DNA of 64,000 nt from Sipunculus nudus (GCA_026874595.1 CM049310.1:19816058-19880057); one strand, 5' to 3'; numbered from the stretch's first letter, positions 35,193-47,399 are shown. Notes: generated from the sequence alone by a model not told the origin. Numbers and translations: made by a program.

Positions 35193-37894
35193 TCCAATTC
35201 TGTTGAGTTGTGGTGGTGGTGACAAGGGACCCTCCCTGGTAGGCCATGACCAATGCAAGAACGTGGCCAAAGCCGGATGTATCACAACGACGGATTTTGT
35301 GGGGGTGCAGTCTACTCAAACGACCTTAAAATATAGGAAATAGAACAATACTCTTCAAACAGAAAAGCACTGCTGGATTTTACCGCCCAATTGCTTCAGC
35401 ATGACAAGAGTTAAGTATAGTCTTATGGCTCTCCCAGCGCACTTCAGATAGCCCGGCTTGAAGAAGCAAACTCCAGTTTGAATTGATGTGTAGGGATTTC
35501 AAACTTGACTTATATATAGCCCACCACCAAAGCAAGAAACGTTTTGTTTTTAGGGTCATCGGTCAAAGGTTAAGTTCACAGGACCCACATCTTTAATATG
35601 ATTGTGGACGTATTGTAAACGTTTCACCTAAAGTCTGTCATTTTTCTCTTTTGGGTTACCAATAATAATAGGGGAAGCACCTTATTGATTTTGACATCCA
35701 AAGTTCAGAAGTCAAGGCCACAGGACCATCTTACTGATTTATATGCTGACCATGTTTAAAGTTACCAGATGTTATTATGCCTGTGTTGCTTCGGATGCCC
35801 CAGTCCTTCACCTTCGGATTCGCCCATGCATGCCAATGTCATTGCTTTGCTTAGCGATCTTTGGTTTATAATGTATGGTAATATTTGCATTATGAAGTGC
35901 ATGAACAAAACAACATGGTTGAACGATTTTTGATGTAATTTTACCTCAATATTGTCAGACCAGCAGCATAAAATTCATAAAGTACAACAGAAAGCCTGTA
36001 AGAATTAAAAATGACATGGTTATATAGATACTCATTACACAAAATGATACATCTTACTAAACAAATATTTTGTCAAAAAGACATTTAAACTTTTAATAGG
36101 ACAGTTAGGTATCTTTGCTGTCATGTGTGATATACCCAGAGACAAATCACCGGTATGTTGCCGTTAGAATAATTGACAACATAATGGACAACATAATTGC
36201 TTTACATATACTAAATAATGATATTACAGTGTGTGACCGGCATACAGTTTATTCTCTGGAGCAACAATACCACAGACACTAAGGATGGTTATTGACTGTT
36301 ATACGTATTCCAAACTAGCCAATGTTCGCAGAAAATCCATTACAAAGGAATTGTACGGACATATTTTGTTGATATTTCTTTGAAATATTCTCAGTGTTGC
36401 TGCTATTATATCATTCCGGTTTTCCGGATATCCGTTACACGTTATCCATTTACAATGGTTTGTTATCGGTTAGTAACACAGGCATGATGGCAATAAGCTA
36501 AAAGAAAACATTGACCAGTCCCTATTATGATACAGTCGTTACCGTCTGCTAAAGGCCCTTTCGAAGGTTATCTTATCAACCTCGCAATAAAACAGGCAGC
36601 CGAAGCGGGGAGTTCGGCACACCTGAATACGCAAAGAAATAGCGTCAGAATAATATGCTTTTCTCTTCTGACATTGAAAGTACTAAGGGAAATAATACTT
36701 CACATGTTTCTGCTTTGCATGATTAAAAGAATATCAACCTATTTGCAACGGCAAATTTTTGTATTACATCTAACATTGGCTCTAAATCGGAAATTGATCA
36801 GTTTTCTTTTTTTTCATCCCATTTTTCGTTTGGATTTCAAAATTATCTGGCAATGTTATAGTTTATAAATGGTTTATAATTCATGAAACATGAGTTTAGG
36901 TTACTTTATTTGACGGAACAATGGGTATTAATGGATTTAATGGTCCCATGGGTAAACTGAACCGGCAGATGACGTATGTGTATTTCAAACACCAAAGCTC
37001 ATTTAAATATGTCAATGAACGAGAGGTGTACCGTCTGGAATGTTTGAAGTGGAACCCCAATTTATTTATATAGGCAACCAATTCATACAAGTCTCAGTAT
37101 TGGTTATATTTTACAAAACCAGGCCTTGTGGATCAAAGCAATCATTATATAAATACACTGGGCGCCACTTAGACTTCAAGTGATATTTCCAATTCATGTC
37201 CACAGTAATAAATGAGCCGCACAGATAAACTGTAAGTGTTTTTTCATCTGGTAGTATCACATGTTATCAACTATACGGGTGTAAATGGTCACTGGTCACC
37301 GGGGAAAGTATTTAATTCCATCTCCACTGAAATGTCCGTGTCAATCCCTTTAACAAAAACCGTTTATGTTTTGTGATTTGCGCTCGTCAATGTATCTGCC
37401 CAATTCAGGGCACCCGATACCGGACCAAAGGGAATTAAAATATATCGTTTTACTTTGTAGACTAGGACATTTGTTCACCGCTATGTGTTTCGTTTTAAAA
37501 ATTAATGCACGGAGTACAAGGAGGCGTAGTATATCTTTTCTTTCAAATTTCATTCAGGACCCTCATATTTCTAGGATTTGATGCAGTGAAAGCAGAGATT
37601 AATCGACAAGGGTGGATCTGATTCAAAGACCTCTGACACCCATCGAAACACGCTCGTATATAATAAGCAGCAATTTCCGCGACTCTGCTAACGATCGATA
37701 ACTTACACATTTCTGCGGATGCGAGAAAGTCGACTGCACGGTACGCGGTATAGGAAAATAATTTGTGGCTCCCAGTCTCATATTTACCCACATCTTTGGG
37801 GACCTTCTGTGATACAACGGCTTCGTTGAAGCCCTGCTTAAAAATGAAATTTTATTTCAGCAAAAGACGAATTCATTGTAAGAGAGCAATATAG

Positions 37895-37895
<1 letters not shown>
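35193..37895. other. Unannotated stretch, partly dispersed-repeat text
   Basis: About 35,540-35,790 reads like a diverged dispersed repeat ('gggtcatcggtcaaaggtta', 'agtcaaggccacaggacc'). The rest shows nothing. The 113-codon frame at 36,527 matches no family I know and has no supporting context. Confidence 0.35.

Positions 37896-37967
<72 letters not shown>
37896..37967. repeat. (AT)n microsatellite
   Basis: About 36 AT dinucleotides, directly downstream (minus strand) of the hammerhead-bearing remnant. Confidence 0.95.
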
Positions 37968-37968
<1 letters not shown>

Positions 37969-38095
37969 CTCTGGAGAAAAACAACACTGTTAATTCACAA
38001 CAGTCTGTTTCACGGGATGCGTCCCGATCATCAGGTGAATGTGGTTAGAGTCTGTAGGCCTTAGAGCACTTTACATCGGAGGGTAACACTTCCTT
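37968..38095 (-). mobile_element. Penelope-like element remnant (terminal repeat fragment)
   Basis: A fragment of about 128 bp between two AT tracts that carries a hammerhead fold. Hammerheads of this type I design are known from the terminal repeats of Penelope-like retroelements, which often lie beside AT repeats. No reverse transcriptase or GIY-YIG sequence is present here, so the class assignment rests on the ribozyme and context. Confidence 0.45.
37993..38040 (-). ncRNA. Type I hammerhead ribozyme
   Basis: Minus strand, 5' to 3': helix I strand ATTCAC (38,040-38,035); core CTGATGA (38,034-38,028); helix II CGGGA / TCCCG (38,026-38,022 with 38,017-38,013) closed by CGCA; core GAAA (38,011-38,008); a minimal helix III ACA / TGT around loop GAC; predicted cleavage after U at 37,999; helix I partner GTGAAT (37,998-37,993). 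All conserved core positions are present. One departure: the helix II base next to the core is U opposite U instead of the usual G-C. A further AAC-C-AC / GT-GTT pairing could extend helix I beyond an internal loop. Self-cleavage is predicted, not shown. Confidence 0.8.
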
Positions 38096-38123
38096 ATATA
38101 TATATATATGTAGTCTCGTCAGG

Positions 38124-39624
38124 TTTTTAGGTCAGCTGACTGAAAGTCACCTGAGCTATAGCGATCACTCTTTGTCCGTCGTCTGGCCGGCCGTCCGGCA
38201 GTCTGTTAACAGGGCACAAATCGTAACCGCTGGACCTGAAATCTTCAAACTTGACATCCAGAGATACCATGAAATATCTCCTTTGAGCCTGAAATTTTGT
38301 CTCTTTTACCCATATCCTCCGAGCTATGGGTCTCGTAAGTACCTCCCAGATTAATAAAAAAATGACACAAAAGCTGAAGTATCTGAAGCACTATTGCATT
38401 GATCACCATGATTCTTTGCATGAATATTGATCATGGGGTGTTCCATCAGTTCCTGCAAACCTTAAAATAAGGTGTCATCTGTTAACATGGCACAAATGGT
38501 AACCACCGGACCTAGAATCTTCTGACTTAAATCAAGGGAGGTCCATGAAAAGTCTCTGTAGTAACCTGAAAATAGGTCTCTGTTACCCATATTCTTCGAG
38601 CTATTGGTCTCGTAAATACCCCTCAGAATAATCAAAAATTTGATACAAAAGCTAAAGTATCTGAATAACTACTGCATTGATCACCATGATTCTTTGCATG
38701 AATGCTGATCATTGAGTGTTCCATCAGTTCCTGCAAACTGGTGGCGCCATCTGTATTTTTTTTCCTAATTTTTACGAAATATTTCTCTAATTATGATACC
38801 TTCAAATAAGCTGTCATCTGTTAACATGACACAAATCGTAACTGCTGGACCTGGAATCTTCTGACTTAACATCAAGGGAGGTCCATGAAAAGTCTCTGTA
38901 GAAACCTGAAAATAGGTCTCTGTTACCCATATCCTTCGAGCTATTGGTCTCGTAAATACCCCTCAGAATAATCAAAAATTTGATACAAAAGCTAAAGTAT
39001 CTGAATAACTACTGCATTGATCACCATGATTCTTTGCATGAATGCTGATCATTGAGTGTTCCATCAGTTCCTGCAAACTGGTGGCGCCATCTGTATTTTT
39101 TTTAATTTTTACGATTTTTTTTCTCTATTTTTTAGACTTTCAAAGATGCTGTTATCTGTAAACAGGGCACAAATCCTAACCACTGGACCTGGAATATTCG
39201 TACTTGACATCCAGTGAGACTAATAAGAAATCTCCTTGGAAACCTGAAATTAGATCCCTGTTACCCATATTCTCCGAGCCATAGGGCTAGGAAGTACCCC
39301 CACGAATAATTAAAAGTTTGATACAAAAGCTCTAGTATTTGAATAACTAATGCCTAAATAGCCATGTTCTTAGGGTATTTATTGATCATGGAGTGTTTCA
39401 TTAGTTCATGCAGACTGGTACTACCTGTATTTTTTTCATATTTTTACACATGTTTATTCTATTTATGAGACCTTCAAATTGAGTGGTCATATATCCAAAA
39501 ACCTACTGTAACCCATTTCGAAGGACTATTCGCAAAATTCATGATTTTTGCACACTGACCGTCATTTCGCTCATTGTTCAACATTCCTTGAATTCAGTTG
39601 AGCGTCGTGGCCCATTGGCCACTC
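38124..39624 (+). mobile_element. Family A Helitron2/HINE-like element with about 4 units (A2)
   Basis: Seen: the 5' end TTTTTAGGTCAGCTGACTGA, then GAGCTATAGCGATCACTC and TCCGTCGTCTGGCC; tandem units with GTAACC, GGACCTGGAATCTTC and CTGTTACCCATAT; GGTGGCGCCATC at 38,740 and 39,080; the 3' end CAGTTGAGCGTCG with hairpin GTGGCC-CATT-GGCCAC at 39,607-39,622. Same family as 30,365-32,613 but opposite orientation and fewer units. Confidence 0.6.
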
Positions 39625-41811
39625 GTTTTCAGTTACGAGTCAAGATAAATGACGATGCAAAAATGTAGATTCTTACGTTAGCCATCAGCATCCAGTCGAT
39701 TTAGTTTCGTAGTTTGCGTACTGCCATGGCCCTAAATTGATTTGTGCCAGTTTTTGGTGACAATCAGTTACTCCTCAGTTTACTTTTTGTAGTAGTTATA
39801 AACCTGAATGTTTAACGCAGGTGTTGTAAATGTGCAAAATATCCAGGCATTTTAAAATATCTGGTGGCAAACGAGTAAAAAAATGATCCTCTACATTATT
39901 GTGATTAGATATAAATAAAAGTATTACAAAAAATCCATTATAATTTGCATTGGCTATAACTTTTGAAGATATGAGACAACTTTAACACTTTTAAAGGTTC
40001 ATGTTTTTTTCTATGATTTTACTTAATAACTTAAGTATTTTTTAGACGAAGGTTGTACATGGAATCAAGCGATGGTAGATTTAGATATAAAATAACACAA
40101 AATCCATTAAAATTTGCATTAAACCATGTTTCATATTGCAGCGTATCTATTGGGACAAGCTAAATTTATTTTGATTGGCTGGTACTTACCGGGATTGACA
40201 TCTGTCAGACTGATGTTTATATAGAATTTTTTGTTTAAGGTTTGTTTTTTATCATTTTGCGTGGAATACTCTTTTTTATATGAAGAATGTACCTGAATAC
40301 AACCAATGATGACAAGAAACATGACATCATAAATAAGTGTCATGGCATAAGAAGAGGAATATATAAAAGTGAGATATAGCAACAGAATCTCATAATCCTA
40401 AAATCAAACGAAAACATTGCTCTTGATATTCAACCATTATGTGTGCAATAAAAAATTGATTTTAACTTTTTTACTTTAACGTCTTAATGTATCTTAATAT
40501 CAAAGTACACAAGGAAATTTGACCACCCGATGAATCCGATATCGTATCAAAAAAGTTGCACAAATATAATTGTCTAAATACAAATAAAAGATCAAAAGAA
40601 GATTCAATAATAATAACAAATGTGTGCGATTGATGAAAAAACTTGATTTGAAATGTAACATATGGTCTACTGTATGGGCAGCAGAAATCCTTTTAAAATA
40701 AAAAGTGGCCCAGGCGCTCACTGTAATGTAATAATTTAGTAAAGGCCCTAGGACCATCAGTACATTCTGTGACTAATTTGGAGTTTAACATCAGGAGATT
40801 TTTATTTTCGCTGTTGTGTGTCATTATCAAAAGTACAAACATAATAATAGCGTGACAATAACCAGTCATCTGGTCATTTCAGCGCCATCTGTGTATCGCA
40901 ACTACGACTGTGCATTACTTCAGAGAGTAGTTTCATAGAGTCAACATTACAATTATGACATCTTCATCAACAAACATAATTAGCTTATATTAATACAATA
41001 TGTGGAAAATAGGGTTGAAATAAACATATATCTTATCTGTTGCTTATTAATTTACAAATTATGTATAGCCATGTTATTCCTGTATATTTCTATGGCCTGT
41101 GCAACAATATATTCATCTGTCACGTGTGTTTTGTTGCATTATCTATTAATATTAAAAAGACTAGAGTTTCGTTATATATAAGCACCGTCTATCGTAATGG
41201 GAAGGGAACTTAACTGGTCTTCAAGTGAAAATAATGACATTGTAGGGCAAGCTTGTAAATATAAATGAAGAATGAAATAAGAGAACTTCGGAGTAGCCAT
41301 TATAACGACTAAAGAATTTTATAGAATTCTAAGACTTAGTGACCAATTTGAATATATTCTGATTTGTGATTAATAAAGCAAGATATTCTTGAAGTGAAGG
41401 CAATGGAAAAATCCTCTATTAGTGACCGCTTTACTCTGTTTATACCATTCATGATCTCAGCTAAAAGTAAAGCTGGTGTTATTAACAACAATGATTCTCC
41501 AGAAAATTCAATCATGAGAGTTTTTTTAGTGGAAGGGGGAGTAATCCAGTAAGAAATAAGCCACTTTAGACAATAAGACCAAATCAAGTTTCCAGGAAAC
41601 GAAGATAAATCAGAAATAGAGTCATTCCTGGTTCATAAAATATGGAAATTTCAAGTGCCAAATGACCCTACATTAGAAAATAATGATACTGTTCCTTGTT
41701 GCATACAATCATTTAAAATATACACGACCTGTGTAAGCTAGACACCCTATCAATGAGAGCTGTTCCGCGCACAACTAGCAAATCTATAGAGGGTATAGCC
41801 AATAAACAAGC
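39625..41811. other. Unannotated AT-rich stretch with a short direct repeat
   Basis: 'acaaaaaatccattataatttgcatt' style text occurs at about 39,926 and again at about 40,097 as a diverged direct repeat. Nothing else is recognised. Confidence 0.35.
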
Positions 41812-42352
41812 TGCGTTTAAGTGGCGGGGAATGCGGTTTGCGGAAAAGATCTTTGGCTCCAGTTATTTTATGATATTTAAATCATAGACTTCGTGCAACG
41901 GTATGCGGAACGCTGTATGGGGCAGGCGTAAAAATGGAATTCTCAGCGGATTATTGATCCGCATACCGAGCGGTATAACGACCACAGGATCTGGTAACCC
42001 TGCGGAATGCAGCGTGATCGAGCGGGTTTTGGTATCATTAGTCAATTCAAAACACACATAAAAGCTGCTTTTACCGGGCGCGCGGTATGCGATATGCGGG
42101 ACCAGAACGCAGTATGCGGAGGGCAATATAAAAATTGTGTGGGGCATTTCCTTGGCTATAGCGGTAAAACTCTGCGGTAAGGTCCGATGATGTCATAAAT
42201 AGCTCGATCGCTCTTCATCCGTAGGTCGTTCACATGGTATAAGCAGAGCCCATGTAAATGGGCACTTTACCGCGTGGCATGCGGATCTAGTACTAAACCC
42301 TTGTTACCGGCTCATCGCTAACCCGCATATATACCGCGCAACCAGTAAACGC
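41812..42352. mobile_element. Putative MITE with ATGCGG-rich body
   Basis: Imperfect inverted ends: GCGTTTAAGTGGCGGGG (about 41,813) against GCGTTTACTGGTTGCGCGG on the minus strand (about 42,352). ATGCGG / CCGCAT words occur about ten times in 540 bp of otherwise AT-rich DNA. No ORF and no confirmed target duplication. Confidence 0.35.
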
Positions 42353-42699
42353 GGCCACAACACGCACAGCACTCGTCAGATAAGATGGCAAAAACAAATC
42401 CTTATCTTATTTTTTTTTATTTCAGCACTGGTATCAGTGTACGGTTATATGCTGTTGTGTTATTTGTCCAAATATGTATTAACGTTATTAGATCCTACAG
42501 AATATTGTTGCTATTAACGATATTTATGTAGTATATAAATCTTACCTATTAATTTAACCTCAGGGATTCGCGCAGTTACAGTAACGCCAGGTTGATAACA
42601 CCTACAGTTTATTGGTCCTGTACAAATGAAAACATGAAATAACCCAGAAGACGGAATAATAGCATACTAACAAATGCTAAAAAATAGATGCGATCCCAT

Positions 42700-42937
42700 A
42701 CACTACTAGAATACGGGTAGTCGACAAGCGACTACGTGTATCCGCCGTAATCAGAGTGGGACTGGTGAAGTGAGGCATGGATTGAGTGGCAAAGGGAAAT
42801 AAGGTTAGGTGTGTTGCGTATTAGCATGGATGTCTGCAGGCGAAACGTGTATGTAGGTGGCGCAACCTACCACAAAATCCAGAAAGCTATCGAAATTGAT
42901 GGCAGATGGCGCCACAAATTTTGTGTATGATTAAAAG
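42700..42937 (+). repeat. Family B repeat, left part
   Basis: It contains the perfect hairpin TAGTCG-ACAAG-CGACTA (about 42,718-42,734) and GGTGGCGCAACC at 42,857, then GATGGCGCCACA at 42,905. The phrase after the hairpin is also found near 32,782-32,850 in family C. It is interrupted at 42,937 by a Mutator-like insertion and continues at 44,471. Confidence 0.55.
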
Positions 42938-42966
42938 GGTCGTGGCTATTTCGCACCCCCTCACAC

Positions 42967-43335
42967 TAGTCTCTCCAACAGACGCCAGGTGCCGCTACCG
43001 CTCTTGCACCAGTACGTCTGTTATTGGACGCCATTTTTTTTTCAAGAATCTTGAAAAACGGAAGTGCCGTTGGAAACCCCCCTAGCATCTGGAGGTGAAT
43101 CCATAATGGATGTCACCCTTGCACAGACCCGACAGACCCCAGTAAAGCCAAGTAAACAATATTGTTTGGTTGTGTGGCAAAAATAATCCACTTTTGCTTG
43201 TCTGTTGTAAGGGTGGTATAGGGGGATTCCTTGCGCATGCAAAACAACACTTCCGTTCCTAAGAAAAATGGCGTCCAATAACAGACGTACTGGTGCAAGA
43301 GCGGTAGCGGCACCTGGCGTCTGTTGGAGAGACTA
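42967..43335. mobile_element. Nested MITE, 369 bp, long TIRs, 10-bp TSD
   Basis: Seen: about 72 bp of matching terminal inverted repeat beginning TAGTCTCTCCAACAGACGCC on each side (42,967 on and 43,335 back), with the match resuming at AACGGAAGTG. Target duplication CCCCTCACAC at 42,957-42,966 and 43,336-43,345. It split the left terminal repeat of the surrounding Mutator-like element. A 10-bp duplication is also compatible with the Mutator superfamily. The short frames inside are not genes. Confidence 0.88.
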
Positions 43336-43915
43336 CCCCTCACACCCGTTCCGCCTAACACCGAGAGGTGGCACTCCAGTGCATTGCATAAATCTCTAAC
43401 GAACGGAGGTAGAAAATGACATCGTCATGACAACATACACTTCGCTTCACATGTCGTGGCTAGCTTTTCATGGAACACAGCGCTTCAACAGGTTTATGTG
43501 TGTTGTTACATGAATAAATTTACATGCAACTTATGAATAACGTTTCTTTTTATTCCTTATGCGGCGTGATCCCCTCATTTTTCGGTCCACGCCCTTTGTT
43601 AGAGGACGGTGATTTAAATTAGGCCTTTAACATAACGTTTACATATAGGCCTATACAATACCCAAAGCATAAATTATAGAATTATATAACGAGCTTCGTG
43701 GTTAGGGCTTCGTTTATAATATCTGTTTGTTTATAGAATAAATACAAGGGTCAAATCCCGTACACGAAGACGTATATAAAAAATCTCAAAGATTAGGCTA
43801 ATTTATTGGCCTTAGGCCTGTAAATACAGGTATTAGGCCTAAATTAATGGTTGAGATTTTTTATTAAGTCTGTTAAACAAATCTCATCTTGAAAATAATA
43901 AAATGGTAACATAAA

Positions 43916-43971
43916 CAATAATGATAATAATAATAATAATAATAATCATAATAATAATAATAATAATAATT
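43916..43971. repeat. (AAT)n microsatellite
   Basis: About 18 ATA/AAT triplets with one CAT interruption. Confidence 0.93.
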
Positions 43972-44470
43972 TAAAATAGGCCTATGTCTCATATAGGCCT
44001 ATATTCAGGGGCCAATGAAAAAATGATATGTTCAATATAAAAGTATAACATTAATAGGCTATTTACAGGCTAATATTATAGAAAATAAAATAGATGCAAA
44101 CGACTGCAAAAGAAAACCTTTAACCAGGATTTCACTCTTTCTTAATATATAGGCCTATTGCACGTAAACTAACAGAAATAATTATTAACAAACAAAAATC
44201 AACTAAGTCCATTATTAAAGTATGCTTACATGAATTTAATGGATTTTTTATGCACTAGTAACCTTATAAAGCACTGTCTTTCTGTGACAGCAGGTAGGCC
44301 TATAAACCTGGAGAATCGTTGTGTTCCGAGAGAACTTTGAAGAACACGTGAGGCGAGGCTCGTTTGGCGCTCTGTCTTGCAGCGAGTCATGTAAGGCTCA
44401 GCAGCTCCACCTCTTGGTATCAGGCGGAACGGGTGTGAGGGGGTGCGAAATAGCCACGACCGATTAAAAG

Positions 44471-45110
44471 CTATGTGAGATCTATACACATGCAAAATTT
44501 GTATATATAAGCCTGAAAGTCTGTAATGTAAACATGAATGTAGGTGGCGCCACCTGCCACAAAATCGAAAAAGCTATCCAAGATGTTTAAACCTGCAAAA
44601 TTATATGCAGATAAGTCAAACCACTACTGAGATATGAGTGATTTTATCCCACGGCAGACAAACAGACAGACGCTGTGCAAAAATGTTTGCAGGTGGCGCC
44701 ACCAGTTTTGCTTATGATAAAGAGCTATGTGAGATCTATACACATGCAAAACTTCAAAAGGATATGTCAAACCAGACTTGAGATATAAACCTGTATGTCT
44801 GCAGCCCTGAACGTGAGTTTAGGTGGCGCCACCTGTAAAAAAAAATCAAGAAAGCTATCCAGGATTTATACACATGCATAATTTCAGGTGGATAAGTCCA
44901 ACCAATGCAGAGATATGAGTAATTTTATTCCAAAGCAGATGAACAGATGGACGCTGTCCAAAAATGGTTGCAGGTTGCGCCACCATTTTAGTGTATGTTA
45001 TAAAGCTATCCAAGGACTACATTTGTGCTAATTTTAGCCTGATCTTTTTAACGGTTCCCGAGATATGTGGGTTTATGTGGGGAAACAGACGCACAAATGT
45101 ACGCTTGGCA
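44471..45110 (+). repeat. Family B repeat, right part: four palindrome-headed units
   Basis: GGTGGCGCCACC is exact at 44,543, 44,693 and 44,822 and reads GGTTGCGCCACC at 44,973 (spacings about 150, 129, 151). Units share CTATCCA, CACATGCAAAA and GAGATATGAG and alternate between two types. Confidence 0.75.
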
Positions 45111-46659
45111 GAGAGGAAAGGTCAAAGATCAACCAAAAATGAGGGCGGAGCAGTTCACCCGATTATAATTCCGTATTTGAAAAAATTCTGCCCAGTGGTT
45201 GCGGAGGAGTTCTGCGGAAACCTAGGCGTCGGCGGCGTGCAACTTAAAACATAGTGTCCGCAGAACTCTGTTTTTGGCGGATACAATTACATACTTCCAA
45301 ACATTCATTATAGTTTCAGGGGAGCAATAGGGATAAGATTCAATTAAAAACCGTATTCAATCTCAACCGTAAAGATAATGTAGAGGTACCAACGCACACT
45401 TTTGGAATAATGCCCGAATGGATATCACAGAGCTGAATCAAGAAATCTGCATTCTAAGGAATGCTAGCCTACGCCAGGTGGGAGGTCCCTCGTTCACTCG
45501 GGCATTTATGACTTTAAATTTGTGAATATCCCTTGCTGACGTTCCTGATACGAGTCATGTGCGGGATCCACACCCAACTCTAATCGTTTCTTAATTGTCC
45601 AATTCCCGAAATACCCTGAAGCTTTCATGAGATTCCATCAATGACTGCGTGAGTTATGTCATGAACAAACACACCAACAAACACGAACGATGATGAACGC
45701 ATACCCTCCCAGCGCAGGCTACGAGTGTTTTAAAAAAAGAATTAAAAGTATGGCATCAATTACTTCTGTGGAGTGAGGCTTCATTATGTATGAAGACAGA
45801 GGACAAACAACCCGGTTCAAATAACATTTTTGTCGAAACATGATTGAAGACAGTAGATTTTGTATCAAAAGAACGTTAAACTACCAACCTTAATACAGAT
45901 AAATGTCTCATTTGTAAATTTATGTTTATTCATTTGTGTGCCCGTGATTTATGTTTAAGCAGATAAAGTATTTAATTAACATGTTTATACATCCCCCGCG
46001 TTTGCTGGTGATTAGTGTTTATATAGTACTGATGACTGTATTTGCTGATTTGTATCAGCATTATACATATTTTATCCGGTGACAAGTCTGCGTTGCGACT
46101 AGAATCGACGCTTATTCCTGTTAGGTGTACAACATCCCTTATTTTCAGGTCCCTGGAAGAGCATGTTCCGACCAGAACTGTAATTACAATGATTGTGTGC
46201 ACTGAGAGACCGTCTGGGACGCAGGTGTATGAGGTGTTTGAGAATTATTAAAGTGTTCATCTGAAGCTTTGTTATATCGCTTATAGGTTTGTTAATAAAA
46301 ACCAGATCTTCTACCGCTAACACAATTAATTATTAAGGTCGCTTTCTTTATATTATGTGACTCTATTATACCACCTTATATAGGTGTTTGGGCTTTATTA
46401 CACTGTATAATAAATCTTTATTCTACGGGTAAAAGTTTGTAGAAAGTAATATGTTTGTTAGCTTTAAGCCAGATGCTGCCTTGATGTCAATTTATAAAAC
46501 GCCGCAAAATTAATTAAAATAATAAATTATTCATTCCATTAGCGATAATCACTAAATATCTGTTGAATATGATTCTGTTTAAAATGACGTATCCAATAAA
46601 TAAGAATGAATTGTGGATATTAATATTATATTATTTAGCAATAATAAATAGACAGTGAG
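45111..46659. other. Unannotated stretch with one hairpin
   Basis: GGAGTTCTGCGGA (about 45,207) can pair with TCCGCAGAACTC (about 45,257) across about 38 bases. The phrase 'aagaaatctgcattctaagg' near 45,440 resembles one near 22,893. No gene is recognised. Confidence 0.35.
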
Positions 46660-47096
46660 ACAGGGGCAAAGATTTTGTCCGATCGTCCTAGAATCATCTG
46701 ACACAATATACGAGTAGGTACTGCCCAAATCTGCTTGAAAACCTTAAACTAGGTCATGGTTACCAATATTCTGCAAGCCACTCGCCACAAAGTATAATTT
46801 CAGCACCCAGACAGTCAGGTAGCGCAATAATCTTTATTGTTAGCCCTTGAACCTTCTAATATGATATCCTTGTCCTTGAAAGGTCTCCTTTGAATCCTGA
46901 AATTATGTGACTGTGATCAATATTCTGTGAGCCACAAGCAGAAAAAAAAATAATTTTGAGCACCCAGAAATTTGATGTCTATCCATTGTTCAAGGTTCCT
47001 TAACAATTATTTTTCAACAGATCATAGCATCAACAATTAAAAGGTGCATCACCTTTATTTCAAATTCAGATGAGCGTCATGACCCATGGGTCACTT
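46660..47096 (+). mobile_element. Diverged family A relative (A4)
   Basis: It ends with TCAGATGAGC at 47,066 and the perfect palindrome TGACCCATGGGTCA at 47,080-47,093. The body has CCTGAAATTATGTGACTGTG and ATATTCTGTGAGCCAC, diverged versions of family A unit text. The left edge is approximate. Confidence 0.45.
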
Positions 47097-47399
47097 GTAA
47101 TTGTAATAGAATTTCTTGCGAACGAATAAAATAATTCGTTCTACTTGTTTTCACATTGTTCATGTTTTGATTTGTTTCAGACTGGAGCTATTTTACGTCA
47201 CATCGGATTAGGATAAACGTGTATCTCTGGAATACCTGAAACATGATATAAAACGAGTTGTATTTTACCTGGTTGTATTTATTATTTCAAGAAATAGCTG
47301 CCTTGAATACATTATTTAGCTGTCGTTCAACTTGGACATTCGGTACCAATGTTGAAGATTATATGACATTCAGTCATATTATGTAATATATGTTCACTT

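Larger units (their letters stand above)
42938..44461. mobile_element. Mutator-like (9-bp TSD) non-autonomous element with a nested MITE
   Basis: Seen: the terminal repeat GGTCGTGGCTATTTCGCACC (42,938 on) is repeated inverted at the right end (44,461 back). It continues past the nested MITE as CCGTTCCGCCT and a GAGGTGG-type segment, about 54 bp in all. The target duplication GATTAAAAG lies at 42,929-42,937 and 44,462-44,470. Removing the nested 369 bp and one 10-bp duplication leaves about 1,145 bp. There is no transposase ORF. A 9-bp duplication is the usual Mutator-superfamily signature. The host sequence is a family B unit. Confidence 0.8.

Noticed and set aside
43694-43769. tRNA-like fold: 7-bp acceptor CTTCGTG/CACGAAG spanning exactly 76 bases, with a GGGTCAAATCCC B-box-like word
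   Set aside because: The T stem has only two pairs, no convincing anticodon arm is visible, and it lies inside a Mutator-like element. At most a decayed tRNA-derived sequence.
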